This document shows, in pieces, positions 17,549 through 26,917 of a DNA stretch of 64,000 bases. The notes beneath the pieces are model-generated. The model was not told where the DNA came from, made no database searches, and worked only from the letters and a program-made list of their open reading frames with translations. This DNA is from Brevibacillus borstelensis (GTDB taxonomy: Bacteria; Bacillota; Bacilli; Brevibacillales; Brevibacillaceae). Both the position numbers and the translations under genes were made by a program. Location of the stretch: positions 1 through 64,000 of the forward strand of contig NZ_RHHO01000027.1 in NCBI RefSeq assembly GCF_003710865.1. Reading direction: 5' to 3'. Numbering within the stretch: position 1 is the stretch's first letter; every line of letters starts with the position of its first letter.

Positions 17549-18729
17549 GTCAGCACACTGTGTTACGAAACCGCCTGTCGCAAACTGTTGCTTCGCTCAA
17601 GCCGTCCGGCATCCGCCGCTTCTTTGATCTGGCGGCTTCGATGGAGGGCGTCATCTCGCTCGGCGTAGGGGAGCCGGACTTTGTCACTCCTTGGCGTGTC
17701 CGGGAAGCATGCATCTCATCGCTGGAGCGGGGCTATACGGCCTACACGTCCAATGCCGGGCTGTTGGAGCTCAGAAAAGAAATTCACAAATACCTGGAGG
17801 AGCGCTTCTTTGTTTCGTATCATCCGGAGACAGAAATGCTGATCACTGTCGGGGCCAGTGAAGCGATTGACATCGCGCTGCGCGCCATCATCGACCCGGG
17901 CGACGAGGTGCTGGTGGTCGAGCCCTGCTACGTATCATACGAGCCGGTTATCCGGCTGGCTGGCGGGGAGCCTGTCTTCCTGCGGACGAACGCTGAGCAG
18001 CAATTCAAGCTGACGCCGGAGGAGCTGGAAGCCCACATCAGCCCGCGGACCAAAGCGATTATCTTCTGCTACCCGAACAACCCGACGGGCAGCACGATGA
18101 CTGCCGAGGAGTGGAGCAAGCTGCTTCCGGTGATTGAAAAGCACGATCTGCTGGTCATCTCCGACGAGATTTACGCCGAGCTGACCTATGGAAGAATGCA
18201 CGACAGCATCGCGGCTCTGCCGGGGATGAAGGACCGGACGATCTTGATTTCCGGCTTTTCCAAGGCATTTGCGATGACGGGATGGCGGCTCGGCTATGTC
18301 TGCGCTTCTCCCGACCTGCTTGCGGGGATGCTGAAAATCCATCAGTACACGATGCTGTGCGCGCCGGTAATGGCTCAAATGGCTGCCTTGGAAGCGCTGC
18401 GTCACGGACAGGCAGACATGGAGCGGATGGTGGAGAGCTACCGTCAGCGCCGCAATTTCGTCGTTCAAGGGTTTCAGGACATCGGCCTGGCCTGCCATGA
18501 GCCGGAGGGAGCCTTCTACGCGTTTCCTTCCATTCGCTCTACGGGCCTGGAGGCAGCCGAATTTGCCGAACGCCTGCTGATGGAGGAAAAGGTGGCAGTG
18601 GTGCCGGGTGATGTGTTTGGCGACTGCGGCAAGGGCCATATTCGCTGCTCCTATGCGACTTCGCTGGAACAGCTGCAAAAGGCGCTGGAGCGGATGGGAC
18701 GTTTTGTCCAAAAGGTTTCTGCCAAATAA
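17545..18729 (+). CDS. alaT: PLP-dependent aminotransferase (AlaT-like)
   Basis: 394-residue class I/II aminotransferase. PLP-binding Lys is at residue 240 in GFSKAFAMTGWRLGY. YPNNPTGS, ISDEIYAEL and the C-terminal RCSYATS Arg are all present, as in the aspartate/alanine aminotransferase fold. The operon partner AlaR and the alanine-specific T-box point to alanine formation from pyruvate; the sequence itself does not fix the substrate. Its ATG overlaps the alaR stop. Confidence 0.88.
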   Translation: MSQHTVLRNRLSQTVASLKPSGIRRFFDLAASMEGVISLGVGEPDFVTPWRVREACISSLERGYTAYTSNAGLLELRKEIHKYLEERFFVSYHPETEMLITVGASEAIDIALRAIIDPGDEVLVVEPCYVSYEPVIRLAGGEPVFLRTNAEQQFKLTPEELEAHISPRTKAIIFCYPNNPTGSTMTAEEWSKLLPVIEKHDLLVISDEIYAELTYGRMHDSIAALPGMKDRTILISGFSKAFAMTGWRLGYVCASPDLLAGMLKIHQYTMLCAPVMAQMAALEALRHGQADMERMVESYRQRRNFVVQGFQDIGLACHEPEGAFYAFPSIRSTGLEAAEFAERLLMEEKVAVVPGDVFGDCGKGHIRCSYATSLEQLQKALERMGRFVQKVSAK

Positions 18730-18745
18730 GATTGGCGTGCATGGA

Positions 18746-18775
18746 AAAAGGCCGGGAGCTGATCCCGGCCTTGCC
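18746..18775. terminator. Convergent terminator between alaT and lysP
   Basis: AAGGCCGGGA / TCCCGGCCTT with a 5-base loop. The T run (TTTTT) follows on the minus strand, so it mainly ends lysP; on the plus strand it still forms a strong hairpin. Confidence 0.85.
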
Positions 18776-18822
18776 TGTTGGATGGTGAGCACATCATTGC
18801 AGGAGAGCAGGAGAGCCGCCGC

Positions 18823-20265
18823 TTATGATTGCTCGTTGGTCAAATCCACTTTGTGCAGCGGAACGACCTTGGTTTTTTTCGTGTATTTGTAGCCCAGCCA
18901 GACGAGGATGAAGAGCGGCAGGCCGATGTACGATACAAGTGCGCCGCCCCAGTCGATCGTCTCGCCGGTAAAGGCGGTGTAGTTTTGGCCAAGCACGACG
19001 ATGAGGCAGATGATGAAGGCGAGGATCGGTCCAAACGGGAACCATTTCGCCCGGTAAGGCAGTTGCTTCAGATCGTAGCCTTGTGCCAGATAAGCCTTGC
19101 GGAAGCGGTAGTGGCTCACCGCAATCCCGAGCCAGGCGATAAAGCCGGACATCCCGGAAGCATTCAAGAGCCAGACGTAGACGGTGCCATCCCCGAACAG
19201 CGAGGACAGAAAGGCAAACATCCCGATAAGCGTTGTCAGCAGGAGGGCGTTGGTCGGCACGCCACGGCTGTTCACTTTGGCAAAAAGCTTGGGAGCTCTT
19301 CCTTCTTTGGCGAGAACATACAGCATCCGCGTAGACGCGTACATCCCGGAGTTGCCCGCCGAGAGGACGGATGTCAAAATGACGGCGTTCATGACAGAAG
19401 CGGCAAAGGCAAACCCCGCTTTTTCAAACACCAGCGTGAACGGGCTGACTGCAATGTCCGTAATGTCGCTGTTTATGAGATTCGGATTGTCGTACGGGAT
19501 CAGCATCCCGATGACGAAGATCGCAAAAATATAGAACAGCAGGATGCGCCAAAAGATTTGCTTGATGGCTTTCGGAATGTTGCGGGCCGGGTCCTCGCTC
19601 TCGCCTGCGGCAATCCCGACCAGCTCGGTTCCCTGGAAGGAAAAGCCGGCGATCATGAAGACGCCGAGCATCGCCATAAAGCCGCCGCTGAACGGCGCAT
19701 CTCCCTTGGTAAAGTTGTGGAAGCCGACTGCTTCGCCGCCCATAATGCCAAAAATCATCAATACGCCGACGATGATAAAGATGATGACCGTACTTACTTT
19801 GATCAAGGAAAACCAATATTCGGATTCGCCGTATCCTTTTACTGATAACATATTTAAGCCAAACATAAGGACGAGGAAAAGCGCGCTCCAGAGAATGGAC
19901 GGCGTGTCCGGGAACCAGTATTTCATGATGAGCGCACCGGCTGAAAGCTCGACGGCAATCGTGATCGCCCAGTTGTACCAGTAATTCCATCCGAGCGCGA
20001 AGCCGAGGGACGGATCGACAAATTTGGACGCATAAGTGCTGAAGGAGCCGGATACCGGCATGAACGCCGCCATCTCACCGAGGCTCGTCATCAGGAAAAA
20101 GACCATCAGGCTGATCGCTATATAGGCAACCAAAGCACCGCCCGGACCGGCAGAGTGAATGGAGCCGCCGCTCGCCAGGAAAAGTCCGGTACCGATCGAT
20201 CCGCCGATGGCGATCATCGTCAAGTGACGGGCTTTCAATCCGCGTTGCAATTGATTGGAAGACAT
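18823..20265 (-). CDS. lysP: Amino-acid permease, LysP-like
   Basis: 480 residues, twelve membrane helices, APC family. The N terminus QLQRGLKARHLTMIAIGGSI and GTGLFLASG is the family signature; the FQGTELVGIAAGESEDPARN helix 6/7 region is typical of the LysP/AAT subgroup. Lysine as substrate is strongly supported by the lysine riboswitch upstream. ATG 20265 has only a weak AAAGG site about 16 bases away. The frame is open to 20475, but that stretch is the riboswitch. Confidence 0.88.
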   Translation of the reverse strand: MSSNQLQRGLKARHLTMIAIGGSIGTGLFLASGGSIHSAGPGGALVAYIAISLMVFFLMTSLGEMAAFMPVSGSFSTYASKFVDPSLGFALGWNYWYNWAITIAVELSAGALIMKYWFPDTPSILWSALFLVLMFGLNMLSVKGYGESEYWFSLIKVSTVIIFIIVGVLMIFGIMGGEAVGFHNFTKGDAPFSGGFMAMLGVFMIAGFSFQGTELVGIAAGESEDPARNIPKAIKQIFWRILLFYIFAIFVIGMLIPYDNPNLINSDITDIAVSPFTLVFEKAGFAFAASVMNAVILTSVLSAGNSGMYASTRMLYVLAKEGRAPKLFAKVNSRGVPTNALLLTTLIGMFAFLSSLFGDGTVYVWLLNASGMSGFIAWLGIAVSHYRFRKAYLAQGYDLKQLPYRAKWFPFGPILAFIICLIVVLGQNYTAFTGETIDWGGALVSYIGLPLFILVWLGYKYTKKTKVVPLHKVDLTNEQS

Positions 20266-20313
20266 AAAATAAAAACACGACCTTTCTCTTGATTTGCGGG
20301 AAGGAAGGCCGGA

Positions 20314-20570
20314 AATAAAAATACCACCACAAGCCAAAAACGGCAAAAGGGCGGTATGATCCAATCCCCACCAAGCCTTCACGGAAGATAGCACACCACG
20401 CTTGCTCGGCTGGCAAACGTGACAGTTCTGTCCCTTGTCGGGTACAGCCCCAGCCTGTGTGTACAGAGAATACACGGCAGACTTCGGCAGCTTTTCCTTC
20501 TTCTGGAGTCATCAATCTTCTCTGGATCTCGTACAGAATAATATAAAAGCCGCGACCTCTATCCTCATCG
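20314..20570 (-). promoter_or_regulatory. Lysine riboswitch (L box) with terminator
   Basis: On the minus strand the aptamer begins near 20570 with GAGGATAGAGGT and contains AGCTGCCGAAG and GGCTGGGGCTGTACC. It closes with GTGCTATCTTCC (20383-20394), whose CTATC pairs with the first GATAG to form P1. Order and sequence match the L-box class. A terminator follows: ATACCGCC / GGTGGTAT (20350-20357 and 20321-20328) then TTTTTATTT. Lysine binding should favour termination before lysP. Confidence 0.9.
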
Positions 20571-20612
20571 TGTCTGATGAGGATAATTGCTATGAGATTA
20601 TGTTATGGTTCA

Positions 20613-20640
20613 AGTATATGGGTTTTTCCTTTAAAATCAA
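20613..20640 (-). promoter_or_regulatory. Candidate promoter for the lysine riboswitch transcript
   Basis: Minus strand TTGATT (20635-20640), 16 bases, TATACT (20613-20618), about 45 bases before the aptamer. Confidence 0.45.
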
Positions 20641-20947
20641 GTGTGATTTTGTGGCAGTGAGGTCCGGGACATCGCGACGGTCTATTATTTTTGGTTTATC
20701 GAAGCTGGAGAAGGGTACGAAGGAAAAGAGGGCCATGCTCTGACAGTATGAAGATTATGGTGTGGATATGACAGCTAATGGGATCGCAGGCTGCAAAAAA
20801 ATGTGTAACAGATGCTACAAAAACCATCTAGTCATCTGAGTCTTTATTCATGGTAAAATAGTACCATAATTAGGAATGTTAGATGTCTTCCCTTCAAAGA
20901 CACTGCATAGCTCGAACGCAAATAAAGGAAAGAGGTGAGCCGTTTTC
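20641..20947. other. Upstream region of large secreted protein
   Basis: No gene. A dyad ATGGTA-N6-TACCAT at 20850-20867 overlaps a TAAAAT word and could be an operator/-10 for the gene at 20948; no -35 is convincing. Confidence 0.35.
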
Positions 20948-23900
20948 ATGAAGCGGAGTCTGCATCGACTGTTTTTGATGTGCCTCGCATTTCTGATCTG
21001 CTTTACCGGTTTTTCGCTGGAATGGACAAGCAGTCCTGCTATGGCTGCGTCGGCGGTAAATCGCACGAACGATCCGTTAAACGGGGATTGGTCCAAGCCG
21101 TATGCCGTAAAGTACGATACGACAGAGGCCGATCTGATGGTCCGGGTCGGGGATATCGACAATCTGGGCGGAGGCTGGCCGAACGGCTACGATCCATTTT
21201 CGGGAAAAAGCACAGGGGCCCCATATCCGAAAGTAACTCACCAGCCGACCGATCCGGCAGGAACGGACCAGCTGATGGTGATCAGCTCCTTTCAATATCC
21301 GGATTTGCGGAACCCCAAAAATGATGCCAATGATCATGTGGCGGACGGCTATACCCGAAACAATTACAGCAAGACAGCCAATCCGGTCGTTCCCATCAAG
21401 GTAACCTTTGACACGAAAAACACCCCGATCGAAGGGGCCATTCTCCAGATGTTCATCAATGACTATCAGCCGCGGAAGTATCCGGGGCGGGTCAAATATA
21501 CAGCCGAGCTGAACGGCGTCCGGGCGCCGTTTCTGGAGAACGTTATCAACTCGCTCAACCAGCATGGGCCGATCGGAAAGCTGATCAGCGTCCAAATTCC
21601 GGATGAATACCTGCCGCTCTTGAAGGACGGAAGCCTGACCATCCTTCTCGATGACAAGACGACGCGAAATCCGTACGGAGACGGCGCAGCCATCGATTTT
21701 GTCAAGCTGCTGATCAATCTCGGAGAGTACAAGCACACCGGTACGATCAAAGGCAAGGTTACGGATTCGGGCTCGCCTCCCAAGCCGCTCGCGGGTGCTG
21801 TCGTATCTGCCGGGGGAATTGTTTCGGCAGTGACGAATGCGAAAGGCGAGTACATCCTCCAGGATGTCCCCGCAGGTCTGGTCTCTGTGGAAGCGGCCAA
21901 GGACGGGTACATCCCGCAGCTCAAGCTGATTGAAAACTTTGAGGCAGGAGACACCGCTATACTGGACTTTCAGCTCGCCCCGCAGCCAAGCGACAACGCC
22001 TACCTGCAAAATCTGACGGTAAAAGGGGAGACACTGGTCCCGCTTGAGCCCGGCTTTGACAGGTCGCAAGGCAGCTATGACGTTCATTTGAACAGCCATG
22101 TCCAAACTGTTGCGATCACCCCCACGCTCGAAGACAGCAGGGCGAGCATGACCGTAAACGGAGAGGGTCATCAGAGCGGCACCCCCAAGGTGATCCCGGT
22201 CAAGCCGGGTGCGACCAAGGTCACGATCGTCGTCACGGCGCAGGACGGAAAGACGAAACGCACATACGAGGTGACGGTCCATACGCCGCTCACATCGGTG
22301 GACCTCGCCCGTTCCCTGTCCAAATCGGCGATCAAGCTGGGGGAAACGAGTGTAATCCGCTACACGGTCACGCCCAAGTCCTTTTCGACTGAGGGATTGG
22401 CCGACAAACCCGCCGGCAGAGCAACGGGGATTCGTCCGTTCTTTTTGCTGAATCAGCCGTTTGTCTACTCAAAAGGCTATGACATCGGTTATGAACTGGA
22501 CAAAGTGAAGGTGAACGGAAAGGGGAATTCGAACAACGGCGGACTTGCTTTGGGTGGAAGAGGAAAAAGCCATTTTCTCAGTGTGATGAGATCGGGCTAT
22601 AGCGGCGAAGTGTCTGTCAACCAACAGCTCACTGCGGAACCGAGCGCAAAGCAGGATGACATTTTGGACACGCTGAAAGATTTGATCCGCTCGGGAGTCA
22701 AGGAAATCACCATTCCCCTGGTAGACGAAAGCCAGCTCGCCGATATGCTGAAGGGCCGCGATTCGGTCACGGTCAACGCCTTTGCCACTTTTGGGTTGTC
22801 TGTAGTCAACAACAGGGTAATCGCTAATTTTGCGGGCTATGGTCCGCTGCCGGAGACATTCGCCGTCACGGACGTTACGCTGACCGAGCCGTTCCCTGCG
22901 GAGGTGCCAATCGAGAGCATCGATAAGTCGTGGAGCAAGCGAAGCGACAATGGGACGCTGACGCTGAAGCTTCCGGACATCACCTACGAGCGCAAAGGGG
23001 ATGTGTATCAGGCTGCGCCCGTTTCGTTTGGCATAACCGTGAAGCCGACCAGGACCGGCACGTACCTGCTGTCCGACTCGCAGCTGACGTACCGGGAAGG
23101 AAACGCGGTCAACAGCCGTTTCTTCAACAATTTGACACTGCAGGTGGATACGAATATTCCGCCAGTGACAGGACTGAAGGTCACCCCGGAAAAAGCCTCG
23201 ATCCTCGTAGGGGAGACGGTCGGCTTGAAGGCCAGAATTACGCCTGACAACGCCGATCAAAGCGTGATCTGGACGTCTGCTGACAGCAAGGTCGCTACAG
23301 TCTCCTCCAACGGCATCGTCACGGGGGTGAAGCCAGGGCGTGCGGTCATTACCGCCAGAACACCGGACGGCAAATTCTCCTCCTCAAGTGAGATTACGGT
23401 AACGAGCAAGCCAGTCCTCGACCTTGCTGCGAACAATGGCTGGGATGCGATGTATCCGGAAAAAGCGGTTGTAACGGCGGAAGTCATCGATTTTCCAGAG
23501 TCGTTCCCGATGAAGCTGACAGTCAAGGTTGGCGGTGCTGAGCTCCCCGCCTCAGCGCTGTATGAAGCAAAGCCGTCTTCTTTGGGAGATGGGCGACAAA
23601 AGGTCACCTATACATTTGAAGTGGAAGCGGCTCGCAAGAAAAGCGGCGAGGAAATCGGCGAAGTGCTGAGAGTGGGGCCGACGCCTGTCCAGGCAGAGGC
23701 GAAAAACGCCAGCGGCAAATCGGCCGATCCTGTGAGCAATACCTTGCTGCTGAATCCCGTAACGGCATTTGCAGCGACACTGGAGCGAGAGGGTTCGCCA
23801 TTGAATCAAAAGGGCAGCTTGAAGGCAGAGCCGACAACGCTGGTCATGGAAGACGTGAAGTTTTTCTGGATGCCCGGTGTCGACCTTTCGGAGGTGGGCG

Positions 23901-24829
23901 CATCCTCCCCGTGGGTTCCTTTTAATCTGGGCAACAAGGCGACCGGCATTCCCTTGAATCCCTCCGGTCCGACCACGCTTGTCGTCGGGATGTTTCAGGA
24001 CTTTAACCGCGATGGAAACTATGCCCAACCGGATGGGACACCGGATGAAAATGAAATTGTCGTTCGCGAGGTGTCATTGGGACAACCTATCGTTCCGCCT
24101 GATTTTGAACTGAGCCAGGGCTTGACGCTGCCGGACAGCGCAAAAGTCATTGTCACCCCTGTCATGGATACCGTTGACGAGCATACGCAATGGTTTTACA
24201 GAGTAGGGACGGGCGAGTGGCAGTCTTTCCCGGTGGCTTTCGACAAGAACGACAAGGGGAAGGCAAGAGGAGAGTTTTTGGTCGATTACGTAAAAGTGAA
24301 CGGCAAATACGTGGATACGCCGGTTGCTGTAAAGGCGGTAAATCCGCTGAATGGCGACATCCATTTGGGGATTCCCACCGTAAAAACGGCGATCATAGAA
24401 GTGCCCAAACCGGGAAGCGGCGGCGGTGGGGGTGACCCGGATTATGATGATTTGCCCAACCTTTACGTTAGAGTGAACAACGGTACAGCAGCTTTGGAAA
24501 ACAGGGCTGTTCAAGTGGAGATCGGGTATTCGTTCCGAGCAGAGAAGGATCTGGAGCTGGCTGCAGCGAGATATGCGATTGGCGATTCCGATGGGGATGC
24601 GGACTTGCTGAGAGAAATCGTTGCGGGTAAAGGAACCAGTATTCTGAACGGGAAGCAAAACAAAATCGTCAAAAACCTGAAGACAAGCTCCGGTCAAAGT
24701 CAAACGTATCAGATCGCGATCTTTGTGAAGGTGAATATTTATCACTCTTTAACAGGCGAGCTATTGGAGAGCAGGCCGTATCAGAAGATCGAAACGGTCA
24801 CCGTCAAAGCGAAAAACAACTTGAACTAG
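20948..24829 (+). CDS. Large secreted multidomain (Big_2/carboxypeptidase-regulatory-like) protein
   Basis: 1293 residues. The signal peptide ends near AMAAS (about residue 35). An unrecognised beta-rich domain spans 40-265. Then come a carboxypeptidase regulatory-like fold (about 265-345, GTIKGKVTDSGSPPKPLAGA), a cadherin-like beta sandwich (about 355-450, with PLEPGFDRSQGSYDVHL and TYEVTV), a Big_2 domain (about 737-820, VTPEKASILVGETV) and several further beta regions. A GSGGGGGDPDYDD linker lies near 1155. No LPxTG or SLH anchor is seen. It probably acts outside the cell as an adhesin or matrix protein. It converges with the prepilin operon, so a pilus-related role is only positional inference. 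Confidence 0.8.
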   Translation: MKRSLHRLFLMCLAFLICFTGFSLEWTSSPAMAASAVNRTNDPLNGDWSKPYAVKYDTTEADLMVRVGDIDNLGGGWPNGYDPFSGKSTGAPYPKVTHQPTDPAGTDQLMVISSFQYPDLRNPKNDANDHVADGYTRNNYSKTANPVVPIKVTFDTKNTPIEGAILQMFINDYQPRKYPGRVKYTAELNGVRAPFLENVINSLNQHGPIGKLISVQIPDEYLPLLKDGSLTILLDDKTTRNPYGDGAAIDFVKLLINLGEYKHTGTIKGKVTDSGSPPKPLAGAVVSAGGIVSAVTNAKGEYILQDVPAGLVSVEAAKDGYIPQLKLIENFEAGDTAILDFQLAPQPSDNAYLQNLTVKGETLVPLEPGFDRSQGSYDVHLNSHVQTVAITPTLEDSRASMTVNGEGHQSGTPKVIPVKPGATKVTIVVTAQDGKTKRTYEVTVHTPLTSVDLARSLSKSAIKLGETSVIRYTVTPKSFSTEGLADKPAGRATGIRPFFLLNQPFVYSKGYDIGYELDKVKVNGKGNSNNGGLALGGRGKSHFLSVMRSGYSGEVSVNQQLTAEPSAKQDDILDTLKDLIRSGVKEITIPLVDESQLADMLKGRDSVTVNAFATFGLSVVNNRVIANFAGYGPLPETFAVTDVTLTEPFPAEVPIESIDKSWSKRSDNGTLTLKLPDITYERKGDVYQAAPVSFGITVKPTRTGTYLLSDSQLTYREGNAVNSRFFNNLTLQVDTNIPPVTGLKVTPEKASILVGETVGLKARITPDNADQSVIWTSADSKVATVSSNGIVTGVKPGRAVITARTPDGKFSSSSEITVTSKPVLDLAANNGWDAMYPEKAVVTAEVIDFPESFPMKLTVKVGGAELPASALYEAKPSSLGDGRQKVTYTFEVEAARKKSGEEIGEVLRVGPTPVQAEAKNASGKSADPVSNTLLLNPVTAFAATLEREGSPLNQKGSLKAEPTTLVMEDVKFFWMPGVDLSEVGASSPWVPFNLGNKATGIPLNPSGPTTLVVGMFQDFNRDGNYAQPDGTPDENEIVVREVSLGQPIVPPDFELSQGLTLPDSAKVIVTPVMDTVDEHTQWFYRVGTGEWQSFPVAFDKNDKGKARGEFLVDYVKVNGKYVDTPVAVKAVNPLNGDIHLGIPTVKTAIIEVPKPGSGGGGGDPDYDDLPNLYVRVNNGTAALENRAVQVEIGYSFRAEKDLELAAARYAIGDSDGDADLLREIVAGKGTSILNGKQNKIVKNLKTSSGQSQTYQIAIFVKVNIYHSLTGELLESRPYQKIETVTVKAKNNLN

Positions 24830-24830
24830 C

Positions 24831-24870
24831 AAAAAGAACCTGGAGCTGTGAAAGGCTTCAGGTTCTTTTT
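24831..24870 (+). terminator. Terminator of the large secreted protein gene
   Basis: AAAAAGAACCTG / CAGGTTCTTTTT around a 16-base loop, directly after the stop codon. Confidence 0.88.
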
Positions 24871-24979
24871 GGCTTGATAGGGTCGTTTCTATTTTTGGCC
24901 CGTACGGGGAGGGGCGAGACGAGGGGGAAGGCCGAAAAAGCCGAGCATCCCCGGACTCGCTCAGGATATCACTGAACGT

Positions 24980-26917
24980 TTACGGAACGAGCTCCACCTC
25001 GTCGGGGTGGGGACTGTACTGAAGATCGTACAGATCGACGAAGAACTCCTCGGCAACAGGCAGGCCGGGGGTCTCCTGCTCGAAAATCCTGCGGTTGAAC
25101 TGAATGGCCAGACGGGAGGCGAGACGGTCGTCCTCGTTTCGTTTGGTGTTCAGCTCGATGTAGGAGGACGGGCCGCCAGTCGCAATGCCGCCCTGGATGC
25201 GGTTAAAGGAGGCAACCGAGTAGATTTCCATCGACTTTTCCGAATAGAGAAAGGCCGAGATGGGCGGAAGCGATTTCCACGCATCGACGCTGCTCGTATG
25301 ATCGGTCTCCTCGGTGTAACGGGAGGTCAGGCTGATCTTGCCGGTTGCGACGATCGCCAGATTCTTGTCGTCCAGGTTGGTAATCTCCCGGATCAGCACA
25401 TCGCCATCGACAAAAATGGTGCCGTTGATGCGGATGTCACCGACGATGTCCAGATTTCCTTTGATATAGATCGTTCCCTCAAAGGTGAAGGGCTCTCCGC
25501 TGTTTCTCTCGGAGGCGTCCGCATCCGGGATGAAGGAGCCCAGTCTGCCCATTTCAACCGTAGCCAAAGAATCCTCGTCCGAAGAGGCAGGTGCGATATA
25601 CAGCTTGCGCACAGATCCCCCGGCCAATTCATCCCCGGTCAAGCGGGCGGTCAGGGATACGGCGGAGGAGCCGTCCAAGCCTTCCTTGCTGTCTTCGGCC
25701 AGAATCGCGATGGATTCGCTTCCGGTAGGAATGTCGATGAGGCGAAACCCTTCATTCAGATACGCGTAGTCCCCGCTGTGCTCTTCCAATTGAACGGACT
25801 CGTCTGCTGCTACTCTTTCTTCGTGCGAGCTTGCTTTTCCCTCACGTATCATTTGAGAGATGTATTGTTTCGTCGACTCTCCTCCAGGGAAGGACAGAGA
25901 CCTGGCCGAATCGATTGTATTTTGCACGACGGGCGGCTCATAGCCGGGCTCGTACGGCCTGTCCGATGGCGCGGAGAGAAGCGTCTCTTTGCTGTCTTTG
26001 GGCAGCGTCTTGGGAGAAAAAAGCGACGCCAGGCTTTGCCGGTCAGAGATGAGTGCCTGGTCGGCTTCGTCTGCGAGCGTTGCAGCGGAAGGAGCCTCCT
26101 CCTCCAGTCTTTCAAGCTGATACAGTCCGCTTACAAGTCCGCCGGAACGATTCGCATTCTGTGAAAGCGACAGTACGCCTTCCAGATAAGGGAGGTTCTT
26201 TTCAAAAGAGCCTGATGTCCACTCGGCGCCTTGCCCATCGGGGGTCTCCTTGCTGTACCGGTAGTGTGTCGCAGTGACCACATGGTGAGCCGTCACATTG
26301 CCGATGATGTTGGAGCCGCCGAACAGGCGCAGCTCTCCGGGAGTGCTGACTGCATAATGAAACGGTGCGGCGATCGTGTTTATGTACACGGTAGAATCCA
26401 GGCGAACCCGGCTTTTCACTACGGACAGGTCTTCGCTTCCGCGAGCCGGAATGCCGATCACGGAGACCTTCAGCTTCAGCACGTATGGCTGTCCGGGATC
26501 TTTCTGCAAACGGATTTCGTCCAGAATGCGGTAACCGATGGCGAAGCCTTGGGCTGTCCCGTCCGGCAGGGGAGGGAGCATGGTTTGCTTGTAAGGGCCC
26601 TTCTCCCAGTCGGTGTCGTTCATTTCAGCGGCGATATTGCTTAGGACGTTCTTGATTTTTTCCTGGCCGCTCCCATCTTCCAGCGCTTGTGCAAGTTCCT
26701 CATCGTCAAAGGAAAGGTTTTGCTCGGCGTATTTTTGAAAGTAGGCCAGGCCCATGTCAGCCAGCATTTTCCCTTGAATCTCGTCTTCGGAGAATACGTG
26801 CTGCCGGGAGCTTTGCGCGACGTAGCTGAGGATGGACAGCCCGAGCACCGTAAACAGCACGACGATAAACAGGACGATCAAGAGCGCGCTTCCGCGTTCG
26901 TTGTTGAGGCGGTTCAT
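24980..26917 (-). CDS. PilX-like prepilin-type protein
   Basis: 645 residues. The N terminus NERGSALLIVLFIVVLFTVLGLSIL is a prepilin-like leader and hydrophobic helix (Gly/Ser junction; no Glu at mature position 5), as in PilX N-terminal family proteins. The rest is a large beta-rich extracytoplasmic region with a run of short strand repeats near 490-545 (TIYIKGNLDIVGDIRINGTIFVDGD), typical of bactofilin/polymer-like parallel beta structure. It is the last gene of a three-gene operon of minor pilin-like proteins; its ATG directly follows the stop of the gene before. Confidence 0.8.
   Translation of the reverse strand: MNRLNNERGSALLIVLFIVVLFTVLGLSILSYVAQSSRQHVFSEDEIQGKMLADMGLAYFQKYAEQNLSFDDEELAQALEDGSGQEKIKNVLSNIAAEMNDTDWEKGPYKQTMLPPLPDGTAQGFAIGYRILDEIRLQKDPGQPYVLKLKVSVIGIPARGSEDLSVVKSRVRLDSTVYINTIAAPFHYAVSTPGELRLFGGSNIIGNVTAHHVVTATHYRYSKETPDGQGAEWTSGSFEKNLPYLEGVLSLSQNANRSGGLVSGLYQLERLEEEAPSAATLADEADQALISDRQSLASLFSPKTLPKDSKETLLSAPSDRPYEPGYEPPVVQNTIDSARSLSFPGGESTKQYISQMIREGKASSHEERVAADESVQLEEHSGDYAYLNEGFRLIDIPTGSESIAILAEDSKEGLDGSSAVSLTARLTGDELAGGSVRKLYIAPASSDEDSLATVEMGRLGSFIPDADASERNSGEPFTFEGTIYIKGNLDIVGDIRINGTIFVDGDVLIREITNLDDKNLAIVATGKISLTSRYTEETDHTSSVDAWKSLPPISAFLYSEKSMEIYSVASFNRIQGGIATGGPSSYIELNTKRNEDDRLASRLAIQFNRRIFEQETPGLPVAEEFFVDLYDLQYSPHPDEVELVP

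Noticed and set aside
18829..19845. 338-residue plus-strand frame opposite the lysine permease
   Set aside because: Shadow frame with no domain signature; the minus-strand permease and its riboswitch are clear.
20266..20475. N-terminal extension of the lysine permease
   Set aside because: This stretch is the riboswitch aptamer and terminator; permease homology begins at 20265.
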